Shown here: positions 45,421-53,952 of the stretch, in pieces
Position numbering within the stretch: position 1 is the first letter of the stretch
Layout: every line of letters begins with the position of its first letter
Assembly: GCF_003863355.1 (NCBI RefSeq)
Contig: NZ_QQWG01000014.1
Location: 1 to 64,000, forward strand
Length of the DNA stretch: 64,000 bases
DNA from: Ancylomarina euxina
GTDB lineage: Bacteria; Bacteroidota; Bacteroidia; Bacteroidales; Marinifilaceae
Reading direction: 5' to 3'
Translations under genes and position numbers: made by a program
The notes under the pieces: model-generated
Database searches by the model: none
Told to the model about the DNA's origin: nothing
The model's input: only the letters and a program-made list of their open reading frames with translations

Positions 45421-46323
45421 TTAGCCTTTGTTTTGACGTGGAGGCAAGTAGTAAACGCTGGGTTTAGTTCCTAGTTCAGGCATTAAAGTATAAGCCGCAT
45501 TTTCTTCAAGTAATTCACTTAAACGAACCGTTTTCTTTGTTGTACCATTCGTCACCAAATCTTCATTGGAATCACCAAAATAGTAGACGCCATTGGGACA
45601 AGCTGATACACAATAGGGCAGTTTACCTTCTCGTAAGCGATCTGCAGAAAAAGCACATTTTGTTACGGTACCTTTTTTCTGAGGAACATTCAGTTCCATA
45701 TCGTAGGTTACTTCGGCAAACTCTTTGGCATCTTTAGGTTCAGTCCAGTTGAAGGTACGTGCTGAATATGGGCAGGCAGCCACACAGAAACGACAACCAA
45801 TGCAACGCTCGTTGTCAATTAAAACAATACCATCCTGACGTTTGAAAGTTGCATCAACAGGACAAACCGAAACACAAGGCGGGTTATCGCAATGCTGACA
45901 AGTTTTAGGCATATAGTAACTCGTTTTACGAACAGGATCGTTCATTTCGAGTACATTAATATGATGCATCTCTGGCTTTAGCTGATGGGCATTTTGACAA
46001 GCGCTCATACATTTGCGAGCATTCTTACATTTGGCCAAGTCTACCACCATCACAAATTTCTTTCCAGGGATACCCTCACGACCTCTGTCTTGTAGATAAT
46101 CCAAGTCTTTTATCTTGTCGCTGGGCTTTAAATTCGCCACATCAACCTCGACCAATTGATTGTCTTGTGTGAGGACTTTTACTTTTTTACCAGATGCTGA
46201 ATCCTTTGAATCAGAACAGCTTTGAAGTAGCAATGCTGTTCCGCCTACAGCACTTACACCTGCTAAACCTAAATTTTGCAGGAATTTCCTTCTGGACTTG
46301 TCGTTTTTATTAGCCTTGCTCAT
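45421..46323 (-). CDS. NrfC-like four-cluster iron-sulfur protein with Tat lipoprotein signal
   Basis: 300 residues from the start MSKANKNDKSRRKFLQNLGL; an earlier ATG at 46350 adds nine residues before the Tat motif. SRRKFLQ is the twin-arginine motif and LLLQSC a lipobox, so it is predicted to be exported folded and lipid-anchored. Four [4Fe-4S] motifs follow: CKNARKCMSACQ, CQHCDNPPCVSVCP, CIGCRFCVAACP and a fourth shared between CAFS and YCVSACP. It pairs with the NrfD-like protein encoded next. First gene of the eight-gene nitrate reductase operon. Confidence 0.88.
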   Translation of the reverse strand: MSKANKNDKSRRKFLQNLGLAGVSAVGGTALLLQSCSDSKDSASGKKVKVLTQDNQLVEVDVANLKPSDKIKDLDYLQDRGREGIPGKKFVMVVDLAKCKNARKCMSACQNAHQLKPEMHHINVLEMNDPVRKTSYYMPKTCQHCDNPPCVSVCPVDATFKRQDGIVLIDNERCIGCRFCVAACPYSARTFNWTEPKDAKEFAEVTYDMELNVPQKKGTVTKCAFSADRLREGKLPYCVSACPNGVYYFGDSNEDLVTNGTTKKTVRLSELLEENAAYTLMPELGTKPSVYYLPPRQNKG

Positions 46324-46933
46324 ATATTTATGCTTAATCGTTATTATCAACTGATTACTAAATATATAAAAACTAGGCTTCTACACGATGGATTATGTTT
46401 CGTGCATGAGGTGTGTTAAAGGATGTTAAATTCAAGAACGTGTTTCTATGTGTTGAAATTCAATCGTTTGCGAACAATAAAAGATATAAAGATAATTTCA
46501 TCGGAATATGCTGTTTGTATTTAGAATAAATATACTTAGCCGTTTCGCGTGATGAATTATTGCCCCAAGGTTAAGGGAAGCTAGTTAGTCGTCCTTGGCT
46601 CTTAAAAGAACCTATTTATCTACCAGATTAATAGATTTGTATGATACGATAAACGAATTGAAAGGGTGTTTTAATTTGATCAATGCTATATTGTTACTAA
46701 TAATTCGGAAATATTACAGGAGAATACGCCATGTCAGTAGTATTATTCTATTTTTAAGCGGCACTTTTCGCTTAGTAAGTGGTATTTTTCTATTAAAAGC
46801 CGAATTTTACCAGTAAGTTACCGAAAGATACCATAAGGATTACTAAAAAAACCGATAAAGTGCTGAATAATTGAAGTTTAATTTTCTATTTTTAGATAAG
46901 ATTAGTTCAAATATCTTTTAATATCGATCTATT
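46324..46933. other. Long intergenic region upstream of the nap operon
   Basis: About 610 bases with no convincing gene on either strand. It separates the nap operon (minus) from a small HTH gene (plus). I found no clear TAnnTTTG motif for the nap operon and no good FNR-type palindrome. A near-inverted repeat, GGTATTTTTC (46781-46790) with GAAAGATACC (46823-46832), and the small palindrome TTGAAATTCAA near 46456 are the only structures noticed. Confidence 0.45.
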
Positions 46934-47248
46934 ATGAAAAAACATAGACCTATAAATGAGTTGATTCATCTTGAAATGAAGAAGCAGGGGTTTAGATGCC
47001 CTGATTTAGCCCGAAGATTACATTTGAGTAATTCTTCGACCTATTATCTTTTAAGCCGACCGACCATTCAAATCGATAGGCTTTGGGAAATATGTGAAGT
47101 TCTGCAAATTAACTTCTTTCATATTTTATCCAATCAGTTGCAAATTGACAATTCAGAACAGCTCTTTATCGATGAAGAGAAAGAAGCCCTAAAAGCCGAA
47201 AACAAAACCTTGAAAGAGGTGATAAAATTGTTGGGTAGTGGGAGTTAG
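46934..47248 (+). CDS. Small helix-turn-helix protein (XRE-like)
   Basis: 104 residues. The N-terminal half has a helix-turn-helix with CPDLARRLHLSNSSTYYLLS and the flanking IDRLWEICEVLQINFFHILS, as in XRE/HTH_3 regulators. The C-terminal part (EEKEALKAENKTLKEVIKLL) is a short coiled coil, likely for dimerisation. It is divergent from the nap operon across 610 bases; a role there is possible but not shown. Related small proteins are widespread in Bacteroidota. Confidence 0.75.
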   Translation: MKKHRPINELIHLEMKKQGFRCPDLARRLHLSNSSTYYLLSRPTIQIDRLWEICEVLQINFFHILSNQLQIDNSEQLFIDEEKEALKAENKTLKEVIKLLGSGS

Positions 47249-47281
47249 TGGATGGAATGAAGCTTGGTTTACTGAAGCTAA

Positions 47282-48286
47282 CTACTGAGGATAATGCTTA
47301 GCTGTATCCTTAATGCTATTTTCAATTTTAATGAAATCGAAGTTCAATCTATCCTTAATTTTCTGATTAGAATAATAGGTGCGATTGTGTGATGATCGAG
47401 CAGTGGCACGTGTGAAGCTAGGTTCCTGGAATAAGAATATTTTCTTCAAATAAGCCAGTCGCCATCCAATTCCGGTTAATAATGGAGATGCATATTTGCT
47501 TGGTTCAGGTAAATTCAACGCTTTTGCAATACTTTTGAAGATAAATTCGTAGCTGTAATTATCAGCATTTAAAAGGAAGCGTTCATTTTTGATATCAGAA
47601 TCCATAAGTTGAATCATCGCTTTGCTGACATCTCTTACATCTACATAACCCGTAATGCCTAGGGTGAAATATTTCATGCCTTTTGCCACTGTAGTAAAAA
47701 GCATTGATGAACCCTTATGCCAATATCCTGGACCAAGAATAATTGAAGGGTTAACAATAACCGCATCAAGGCCTTCTTCTATACCTCGCCAAACCTCAAG
47801 TTCAGAATTAAATTTGCTTATTGAATATCCCGATCTTTTATCTTCAGGACTCCATGGGGTTGTTTCTGATACAATATCGTCTTTCTCTTCGGGGGTTCCT
47901 AAAGCAGCAACCGAACTAACAAAGCATAGCTTCTGGATTTTGTGTTCAATGCAAGCGTCAACAATATTTCTTGTGCCCTCAACATTAATCTGCTTCATTT
48001 GTTTCTTATCTGCTTTTTTGAAAGAAACTAAAGCTGCACAATGATACACCTTAGTGATTCCCTTAAGTGCATCATCCAGAGAATCGGTATCAAGCATATC
48101 GCCATTTACCCATTCAATTTTATCAAAGAGTTCATCAGCCTTATCAGAATAATACGCAAAGCAATCACGCACATCTTGTAAAGAGCTGTTCTCTCTTTTC
48201 AGAGCACGAATGGTTTCGCCTTTTTTAGTCAAATCGAAAAGCAAATGTGAACCGACCAGACCGGTACCTCCAGTAACTAGAATCAT
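47282..48286 (-). CDS. NAD(P)-dependent epimerase/reductase of the extended SDR family
   Basis: 334 residues. The N-terminal Rossmann motif MILVTGGTGLVGSHL binds the dinucleotide, and YSISKF (around residue 155) holds the catalytic Tyr-x3-Lys; VSSVAALG supplies the Ser. The family includes dihydroflavonol reductase and NAD-dependent epimerases acting on sugars or hydroxy-ketones; the substrate is not fixed by sequence. It is separated by a stem-loop from the OsmC gene upstream. Confidence 0.82.
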   Translation of the reverse strand: MILVTGGTGLVGSHLLFDLTKKGETIRALKRENSSLQDVRDCFAYYSDKADELFDKIEWVNGDMLDTDSLDDALKGITKVYHCAALVSFKKADKKQMKQINVEGTRNIVDACIEHKIQKLCFVSSVAALGTPEEKDDIVSETTPWSPEDKRSGYSISKFNSELEVWRGIEEGLDAVIVNPSIILGPGYWHKGSSMLFTTVAKGMKYFTLGITGYVDVRDVSKAMIQLMDSDIKNERFLLNADNYSYEFIFKSIAKALNLPEPSKYASPLLTGIGWRLAYLKKIFLFQEPSFTRATARSSHNRTYYSNQKIKDRLNFDFIKIENSIKDTAKHYPQ

Positions 48287-48342
48287 GATTTAATGAATGT
48301 GTAAATGAGTAAATGTGTGAAAGAGTTAATGCATTAATGAAA

Positions 48343-48374
48343 GAGTTAATGAGTCGGACTTAACTCATTAACTC
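48343..48374. terminator. Stem-loop between the OsmC and SDR genes
   Basis: A perfect 12-bp inverted repeat (GAGTTAATGAGT at 48343-48354 with ACTCATTAACTC at 48363-48374) surrounds an 8-base loop. It begins 12 bases after the OsmC stop. No long T run follows, so it is either a weak terminator or part of the GTTAATG-type repeats seen on its left (48323-48350). Confidence 0.5.
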
Positions 48375-48386
48375 AAATCTCATTCA

Positions 48387-48797
48387 CTATTTCTTCCAAA
48401 CCAATTTAATGCTTTGCGTCATATTTGGACTAACACTTAAAGGCACTGGACTTGTTCCTGCTACTGACTCGATGATTTTTTTCTCATCATCCGTATAGGC
48501 TTTGTTAGGAAATACAAACTCGGCAACCACTTCAGAAACACGACGAGGATCGGCAGCCATTATTTTAGTAATGTTTAACTCTGTACCAACAATATCAATA
48601 TTGTTATCGCGAGCTACAATGCCCATTATGGTCATAATACATGATCCGAATGAAGTTGCCATCAAATCGGTAGGCGAAAAAGCTTCCCCTTTCCCCTGAT
48701 TATCAACAGGAGCATCAGTGTAGATCTTGTTTCCTGATTGTAAATGAATATTTTCAGTTCTTAGGTCGCCTAAGTAAGTTGTTTTTACTGTTGTCAT
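48387..48797 (-). CDS. OsmC/Ohr family protein lacking the second redox cysteine
   Basis: 136 residues with the OsmC fold. The first conserved Cys lies in FGSCIMTIMGIVARDN. The second, normally in a CPV motif, is replaced: the segment reads AGTSPVPLSVSPN. OsmC/Ohr proteins reduce organic hydroperoxides with a two-Cys pair, so a one-Cys or non-peroxidase role is likely here. It stands alone on the minus strand. Confidence 0.85.
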   Translation of the reverse strand: MTTVKTTYLGDLRTENIHLQSGNKIYTDAPVDNQGKGEAFSPTDLMATSFGSCIMTIMGIVARDNNIDIVGTELNITKIMAADPRRVSEVVAEFVFPNKAYTDDEKKIIESVAGTSPVPLSVSPNMTQSIKLVWKK

Positions 48798-49208
48798 GAT
48801 ATTAAAAATTAATAGTTGTCATTTATTATTATCCACAACTTACTCAAGTTTAAGTATCATTTGAGAAAATCTGTGGTTAGTGTTTTTAACTGAATTCTTA
48901 ATGAATCCAAAGCTAAATATATTTATTAATTTCGGATTATAAGCTTTTTCCCAATTGAGCTTAATATTTGTTCATTACGATGCTAATCTGCACACTCATA
49001 TTCCTTTGATTAAGTGCTTAGTATCGTTATCATGTCTTGTATTTTTTCTATATTTGTGAACTTTTGAGAAGAAGTATCGTATCCTAATTGATAACTATCT
49101 AGTTCACTCCATAATTTATGATTGGTGTAAGCTGAATTGTTTCAGTTATTTACATTCTTTTCAACCCGTTGGTTTACGGGATAAATTGTCAAGTATCAAA
49201 ACAAAAAT
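48798..49208. other. Leader region upstream of ileS
   Basis: 411 bases with no gene. A TATATTTG motif at 49049-49056 (fits TAnnTTTG, but no -33 TTG at the usual spacing) would give a ~145-base leader. Within the leader there are a CTGAA/TTCAG stem (about 49130-49145) and a GC stem CCCGT/ACGGG (49165-49180), 29 bases before the ATG. Confidence 0.45.
49049..49056 (+). promoter_or_regulatory. Candidate promoter -7 element of ileS
   Basis: TATATTTG fits TAnnTTTG; the expected -33 TTG is missing at 17-23 bases. It would produce a long leader with two stem-loops. Confidence 0.4.
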
Positions 49209-52200
49209 ATGAGCACAAAATTTCCAGATTACAAGACCTTAGATCTTTCGCAGATCAATAAAGATATCTTAAAAGAATGGGAAGAAAACAAGACTTTCGA
49301 CAAGAGTTTAGAAACTCGAGACGGAAATCCATCGTTTGTTTTCTATGAAGGACCCCCATCAGCAAACGGAATGCCTGGTATACACCATGTGATGGCCCGT
49401 GCGTTAAAAGATATCGTATGTCGTTATAAAACGCTTAAGGGTTTTAAAGTTGACCGTAAAGCAGGTTGGGATACCCACGGACTTCCAGTTGAGTTGGGTG
49501 TTGAGAAAGAATTGGGTATTACTAAAGAAGATATTGGTAAGAAAATTACTGTTGACGAATATAACGAGGCTTGTAGAACAAACGTGATGAAATACACACG
49601 TGAGTGGGAAGATTTGACTTCGAAAATGGGATACTGGGTGAATATGGATGAGCCATATATTACCTACGATAACCGATATATTGAATCACTATGGTGGTTG
49701 CTAAAACAGTTATTCGAGAAAGGATTCTTGTATAAAGGTTATACTATTCAGCCATTTTCACCGGCTGCAGGTACTGGATTATCAACTCATGAGTTGAATC
49801 AGCCTGGTTGCTATAAGGATGTAAAAGATACAACAGCAGTTGGTCTATTTAAGATTGAAAAAGACGAGAAAAGTAATTTCCTTTTCGAAGGGATCGACTG
49901 TGATGCCTATTTCATGGCTTGGACAACTACACCTTGGACTTTGCCATCGAATACCGCTTTAGCTGTTGGGCCCAAAATCAACTATGTACGTGTACGTACT
50001 TTCAATCCATACACAGGTAAGGATTGTGTTGTGGTTTTGGCTAAGGAGTTATTTAATAATTTCTTCGATACTAATCTTAAAGACGTAGAGTTAAGCGAAT
50101 ATAAAATTGGAGATAAGAAAATTCCATATAAGCCACTTTCTGAGTGTGCTGGAACTGATCTTGAAGGAATCAAATATGAGCAATTGTTGCCATGGGTGAA
50201 GCCAGAAGGTGATGCTTTCCGTGTAATTCTTGCTGATTTTGTTACCATTGAGGATGGTACAGGTATCGTTCATATTGCTCCTACTTTTGGTGCTGATGAT
50301 GATAGAGTAGCAAAGGCTGCTGGTATTTCTCCACTTATCTTCCGCGATAAGGAAGGTAAGATGCAACCAATGGTTGACCGCACTGGTAAATTCTTCAAAA
50401 TTGAAGAACTTGATGAGGAATTCGTAAAGAACTATGTGAATGTTGAGCTGTATGCTCCTTATGCAGGTCGTTACGTGAAGAATGCATTCGATTCTAGTTT
50501 AACAGAGAAGGATCCTACTTTGGATGTTGATATTTCTGTGGAATTGAAGAAGGGGAGTCAGGCATTTAAGGTTGAGAAGCATATTCACAACTACCCACAT
50601 TGTTGGAGAACTGATAAGCCAATTTTATATTATCCATTGGATTCGTGGTTTATCAAGACGACAAAGGTTCGCGATCGTATGATCGAATTAAATAAAACCA
50701 TTAACTGGAAACCTAAATCAACAGGTGAAGGTCGTTTTGGAAAATGGTTAGAGAATTTACAGGACTGGAATCTTTCTCGTTCTCGCTACTGGGGAACACC
50801 GCTACCTATTTGGGTGAGTGAAGACCGTAACGAAATGAAATGTATTGGTTCTGTTGCAGAATTAAAGAGTGAAATAGAGAAATCTATTGCGACAGGTTTC
50901 ATGGGCGAAAACATGCTCGAGAAATATGTTGAAGGCGATAATACAAAGGAAAACTACGAGAAGTTTGATCTTCACCGTCCATATGTTGACGATATTGTAT
51001 TGGTAAGTGAGTCGGGACAAAAACTTTTCCGTGAGCTTGACCTTATTGATGTTTGGTTCGATTCTGGAGCTATGCCTTATGCACAGCAACATTATCCATT
51101 CGAAAACAAAGAAAATTTCGATGAGATGTTCCCTGCACAGTTTATTGCGGAAGGTGTAGATCAAACTCGAGGTTGGTTCTTTACCCTACATGCCATTGCT
51201 ACTATGGTATTCGATGGTGTGGCTTTCGAAAATATTATCTCAAATGGATTGGTTCTTGATGCATCTGGAAATAAGATGTCGAAGCGTTTGGGTAATGCAG
51301 TTGATCCTTTCTCTACTATTGAGAAATATGGATCTGACCCATTACGTTGGTATATGATTACCAATGCTCAGCCATGGGATAACTTGAAATTTGATTTAGG
51401 AGGGGTTGAAGAGGTTCGTCGTAAATTCTTCGGAACACTATATAATACCTACAGTTTCTTCCAATTGTATGCTAATGTTGATGGATTTACTTATTCAGAA
51501 GCGGATGTTCCAATGGAAAAACGTCCTGAAATTGATCGTTGGATTCTTTCTCTTCTAAACTCTTTAGTGAAAGAAGTTGAGGAATGTTACGATGCTTACG
51601 AGCCAACTCGTGCTGGTCGTGCTATTCAGGATTTCGTAAACGAAAACTTATCAAATTGGTACGTACGTTTATGTCGTAAGAGATATTGGGGTGGCGATTA
51701 TTCGACTGATAAGATTTCGGCTTACCAAACACTTTATAAGTGTCTTGAAACGATTTCTATTTTGGGATCACCAATTGCTCCATTCTTTATGGATCGTTTG
51801 TTCTTAGATTTAAATTCAGTAACGAATCGTTATAGTGAGAATTCTGTACATCTAGTTGATTTTCCTGTAGCTGATGAGTCTATAATTGACAAATCTCTTG
51901 AGGAAAGACAAGATATGGCTCAGAAGATTTCTTCTATGGTTTTAGGTCTACGTCGTAAGGTAAAGATTCGTGTACGTCAGCCATTGAGCAAGATTATGGT
52001 GCCAATTCTTGACGAAAGCATGATTCCTCAGTTGGAAGCTGTAAAAGGCATTATCCTTTCTGAGATTAATGTGAAGGAAATGGAATTCATTACCGACACA
52101 TCAGGTGTATTGATTAAGAATATCAAGCCAAATTTCAAAACTCTTGGACCTAAGCATGGTAAGATCATGAAGCAAATTGCTAGTGAAATTGCCAAAATGA

Positions 52201-52649
52201 ATCAGGACGATATCATGAATTTTGAGAAAGCAGCAGAATTTACAATTGTTGTAAATGAAGAAAATATTGTTCTTACACTTCAGGATGTTGAGATTATTTC
52301 GGAAGATATTCCAGGCTGGTTAGTTGCTAACGAAGGTAAATTAACTGTTGCGCTTGATGTTAACATTTCTGATGAATTACGTCAAGAAGGTATTGCCCGT
52401 GAATTTATCAATAGAATTCAAAATTTGCGTAAGGATAGTGATTTTGATGTAACAGATAAAATTGCATTGGAAATTGTGATGCACGATGCGATAAACGAAG
52501 CAGTTGTAACTCATAAAGATTATATTGGAAGTCAAACTCTCGCTGAATCAGTAAGTTTGGTTGAAAAAATCGATGGGGAAGGTGCTAAAGACGTTGAAAT
52601 CGAGGCTGGAATTGAAACTTTTATTCGAATTAAAAAGCTTAGTAAGTAA
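49209..52649 (+). CDS. ileS: Isoleucyl-tRNA synthetase
   Basis: 1146 residues, the long form usual in Bacteroidota. The class I HIGH-type signature is in GMPGIHHVMARALKDI (about 55-70) and KMSKRLGN (about 692-699) is the KMSKS loop. The editing domain lies between them, with TTWTTPWTLPSNTALA-like sequence around 240. The C-terminal anticodon-binding part follows. It charges tRNA-Ile and clears misactivated valine. It is followed after 38 bases by a DksA-like gene and then lspA, an order conserved in this phylum. Confidence 0.95.
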   Translation: MSTKFPDYKTLDLSQINKDILKEWEENKTFDKSLETRDGNPSFVFYEGPPSANGMPGIHHVMARALKDIVCRYKTLKGFKVDRKAGWDTHGLPVELGVEKELGITKEDIGKKITVDEYNEACRTNVMKYTREWEDLTSKMGYWVNMDEPYITYDNRYIESLWWLLKQLFEKGFLYKGYTIQPFSPAAGTGLSTHELNQPGCYKDVKDTTAVGLFKIEKDEKSNFLFEGIDCDAYFMAWTTTPWTLPSNTALAVGPKINYVRVRTFNPYTGKDCVVVLAKELFNNFFDTNLKDVELSEYKIGDKKIPYKPLSECAGTDLEGIKYEQLLPWVKPEGDAFRVILADFVTIEDGTGIVHIAPTFGADDDRVAKAAGISPLIFRDKEGKMQPMVDRTGKFFKIEELDEEFVKNYVNVELYAPYAGRYVKNAFDSSLTEKDPTLDVDISVELKKGSQAFKVEKHIHNYPHCWRTDKPILYYPLDSWFIKTTKVRDRMIELNKTINWKPKSTGEGRFGKWLENLQDWNLSRSRYWGTPLPIWVSEDRNEMKCIGSVAELKSEIEKSIATGFMGENMLEKYVEGDNTKENYEKFDLHRPYVDDIVLVSESGQKLFRELDLIDVWFDSGAMPYAQQHYPFENKENFDEMFPAQFIAEGVDQTRGWFFTLHAIATMVFDGVAFENIISNGLVLDASGNKMSKRLGNAVDPFSTIEKYGSDPLRWYMITNAQPWDNLKFDLGGVEEVRRKFFGTLYNTYSFFQLYANVDGFTYSEADVPMEKRPEIDRWILSLLNSLVKEVEECYDAYEPTRAGRAIQDFVNENLSNWYVRLCRKRYWGGDYSTDKISAYQTLYKCLETISILGSPIAPFFMDRLFLDLNSVTNRYSENSVHLVDFPVADESIIDKSLEERQDMAQKISSMVLGLRRKVKIRVRQPLSKIMVPILDESMIPQLEAVKGIILSEINVKEMEFITDTSGVLIKNIKPNFKTLGPKHGKIMKQIASEIAKMNQDDIMNFEKAAEFTIVVNEENIVLTLQDVEIISEDIPGWLVANEGKLTVALDVNISDELRQEGIAREFINRIQNLRKDSDFDVTDKIALEIVMHDAINEAVVTHKDYIGSQTLAESVSLVEKIDGEGAKDVEIEAGIETFIRIKKLSK

Positions 52650-52687
52650 TACTTTTTTTGTTATCTTTAGGATCAAATCCAAAATCT

Positions 52688-53068
52688 ATGACTGAAAAAA
52701 AACGCTATACAGACGAAGAATTGCAGGAGTTCAAAGAATTGATTTCTCAAAAACTTGCAAAAGCTAAAAAGGATTATGAAACGTTGAAAGCTGTTATTTC
52801 AAATAGCTCGGGAAACGACATCGAAGATACTTCTCCAACTTTTAAAGTTCTTGAAGAAGGAGCTTCCGTTTTGTCGAAAGAAGAAGCGGGAAGATTGGCA
52901 CAGCGTCAGGCTAAGTTTATAACTCATTTAGAAGCTGCTCTAATTAGAATAGAGAATAAGAACTATGGAGTTTGTCGTGATACAGGTAATTTGATTTCTA
53001 AAGAAAGATTGCGTGCAGTTCCTCATGCTACACTTAGTATTGAAGCAAAGAACAAGCAAGATTTATAA
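52688..53068 (+). CDS. DksA/TraR-like zinc-finger-family protein lacking the zinc cysteines
   Basis: 126 residues from the ATG at 52688; an in-frame upstream Met at 52658 adds ten residues that overlap the ileS end region and are not conserved. A coiled-coil N-terminal half (EELQEFKELISQKLAKAKKD) precedes a C-terminal finger-like NYGVCRDTGNLISKERLRAVP. Only one of the four DksA zinc cysteines remains. It probably binds the RNA polymerase secondary channel as DksA does, in a zinc-free way. It sits between ileS and lspA. Confidence 0.85.
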   Translation: MTEKKRYTDEELQEFKELISQKLAKAKKDYETLKAVISNSSGNDIEDTSPTFKVLEEGASVLSKEEAGRLAQRQAKFITHLEAALIRIENKNYGVCRDTGNLISKERLRAVPHATLSIEAKNKQDL

Positions 53069-53085
53069 CAAATTATAACATACAG

Positions 53086-53120
53086 AAAATGATTGGAAGA
53101 GAAGTCTTCCAATCATTTTT
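53086..53120 (+). terminator. Intrinsic terminator after the DksA-like gene
   Basis: AAAATGATTGGAAGA pairs with TCTTCCAATCATTTTT around a 4-base loop, ending in a T run. It lies 18 bases after the stop. Confidence 0.88.
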
Positions 53121-53259
53121 GTTTATATTCGGAGGCTGTTAGTGCTGTAAGTAAAAATAGGATTCAGTTTTGTTAACAGTGATTTTGTTTTTCAATTGCG
53201 TGAGTGTGTATAAAACTCAGGAGTAATTGCAATTAAGATTTTAACATTAAAACAATAGC

Positions 53260-53877
53260 ATGTCATTAATAAAAAAGTCAGCACTCTTTATTGTTGTGCT
53301 TTTAATACTCGACCAGATTTTTAAAATTTGGATTAAAACCCATATGATGCTCGGAGAAGAGTTTTCAATATTTGGTGATTGGTTTATCATTCACTTTATC
53401 GAGAACAATGGGATGGCTTTTGGTATGGAGTTAGAGGGTAAGTGGGGAAAGATTCTATTAAGCTTGTTCCGTATTGTTGCTATTTGTGGAATTGGGTGGT
53501 ATCTAAATGATATCTGTAAGAAGAAAGCCCCTAAGGGCTTGATTTTATCTATCGGTTTAATCTTTGCTGGAGCAATGGGTAATATTATCGATTCGGCCTT
53601 TTATGGGATGATTTTCAACGATAGTTATTATCAAGTAGCAAGCTTTATGCCCGAGGCAGGAGGCTATTCGTCATTTCTTCATGGTAAAGTCGTTGATATG
53701 CTTTATTTCCCTTTGGTTGATGGTAATTTCCCATCTTGGGTTCCAGTTTGGGGAGGTGAGCACTTTGTATTTTTCCGTCCTGTATTTAATGTTGCAGATT
53801 CATACATTACAATTGGAGTGATCTTTATTCTTCTGTTTCACAAGAAGTATTTTGTAGAAGAAAAAACTAAAAATTAG
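53260..53877 (+). CDS. lspA: Lipoprotein signal peptidase
   Basis: 205 residues with four membrane helices. The two catalytic aspartates are in GNIIDSAFYG and FNVADSYITIG; NNGMAFGM is the conserved N-x-G-x-A-F segment. Bacteroidota LspA is longer than the E. coli enzyme (164) owing to an insert between helices 3 and 4 (here MIFNDSYYQVASFMPEAGG). It cleaves signal peptides of lipoproteins; many of the envelope proteins in this window depend on it. Confidence 0.93.
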   Translation: MSLIKKSALFIVVLLILDQIFKIWIKTHMMLGEEFSIFGDWFIIHFIENNGMAFGMELEGKWGKILLSLFRIVAICGIGWYLNDICKKKAPKGLILSIGLIFAGAMGNIIDSAFYGMIFNDSYYQVASFMPEAGGYSSFLHGKVVDMLYFPLVDGNFPSWVPVWGGEHFVFFRPVFNVADSYITIGVIFILLFHKKYFVEEKTKN

Positions 53878-53904
53878 AAAAAAATTCAAATAAGTGGATA
53901 TAGA

Positions 53905-53934
53905 AATAGCCTTGGAAATTCCAAGGCTATTTTT
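53905..53934 (+). terminator. Intrinsic terminator after lspA
   Basis: AATAGCCTTGGA pairs with TCCAAGGCTATT across a 3-base loop, followed by TTTT. It ends 20 bases before the gltX stop on the other strand and may serve both convergent genes. Confidence 0.85.
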
Positions 53935-53952
53935 GTATGTTATTAATTCTGC

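Noticed and set aside
38353-46323. Nrf nitrite reductase operon
   Set aside because: NrfC/NrfD-like subunits are present, but there is no pentahaem NrfA or NrfH; the catalytic subunit is NapA.
46595-46816. 73-codon plus-strand frame in the nap/HTH intergenic region
   Set aside because: It starts with TTG, has no upstream signal or recognisable domain, and its hydrophobic content is what AT-rich non-coding DNA gives by chance.
47655-48044. 129-codon plus-strand frame opposite the SDR gene
   Set aside because: Antisense to a well-supported Rossmann-fold gene, with no domain of its own.
48301-48374. CRISPR-like or tandem repeat from recurring GTTAATG units
   Set aside because: The units are irregular in length and spacing and fit better as a degenerate intergenic repeat with a stem-loop.
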